Positions 22,784 through 22,818 of a stretch of DNA of 22,818 nucleotides are shown piece after piece. A program made the translations under genes and the position numbers. The DNA is from Lachnospiraceae bacterium. GTDB taxonomy: Bacteria; Bacillota; Clostridia; Lachnospirales; Lachnospiraceae. Location of the stretch: positions 1 to 22,818 of the forward strand of contig CAAGFJ010000067.1 in NCBI GenBank assembly GCA_900769115.1. The letters run 5' to 3'. Positions within the stretch are counted from its first letter, which is position 1, and every line of letters starts with the position of its first letter. Under the pieces are notes generated by a model. The model was not told the DNA's origin. It was given only the letters and a program-made list of their open reading frames with translations, and searched no databases.

Positions 22784-22818
22784 CACTTAATTGCTCCGGT
22801 AGCAGTACTAAATTCGCG

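Overview
The window looks like a chromosomal segment of an anaerobic, spore-forming Firmicute, most likely a gut Lachnospiraceae/Clostridia relative. The signs are the AT-rich sequence, strong AGGAGG-type ribosome sites, a CotF-type spore coat protein, a ferredoxin-dependent 2-oxoacid oxidoreductase, and secreted DUF6273/BspA-type repeat proteins. The species cannot be named from sequence alone. No tRNA, rRNA or CRISPR array was seen.

Layout. (1) 48-464: a GNAT acetyltransferase. (2) 465-1660: a mobile-element graveyard. It holds an IS3-type transposase remnant on the minus strand, broken by a Trp-to-stop change, a terminator-like hairpin, and what appears to be the decayed 3' end (domain V) of a group II intron. 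(3) 1660-3813: an accessory operon of a two-helix membrane protein of unknown function, a small Xre regulator, a DUF3169-like membrane protein and a VOC-fold protein. It starts from a promoter covered by two identical 18-nt palindromes, so it is probably autoregulated. (4) 3870-9650: two adjacent genes for secreted proteins of 443 and 1452 aa that share a C-terminal BspA-like cassette. The larger carries two DUF6273 domains. A 24-nt palindrome covers their putative -10 region. A strong terminator follows.

(5) 9821-12863: a four-gene gamma-delta-alpha-beta 2-oxoacid:ferredoxin oxidoreductase operon, probably pyruvate type, closed by a strong terminator. (6) 12999-14676: an HTH-GNAT fusion, a DnaA/Hda-like AAA+ protein that keeps Walker A but has lost other catalytic features, and a coiled-coil protein built on 21-bp tandem repeats with its own promoter. 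I consider this the least described module of the window. (7) 14763-15239, minus strand: a CotF-like spore coat protein and a 61-aa helical partner. (8) 15343-17199, minus strand: a membrane-anchored DUF885 metallopeptidase-like protein.

(9) 17349-21345, plus strand: a YegS/DgkB-like lipid kinase, a YwaF/TIGR02206 membrane protein, adenine phosphoribosyltransferase, and an NfeD plus SPFH/stomatin pair. (10) 21412-22698: an AI-2E family membrane protein with a TTG start placed just behind a terminator. The window ends in a GC-rich hairpin that may be a dispersed intergenic repeat.

Several starts were moved from the longest open frame to internal codons on ribosome-binding-site grounds. These are the genes at 1762, 2660, 12999, 14302, 15239 (minus), 19211 and 21412.
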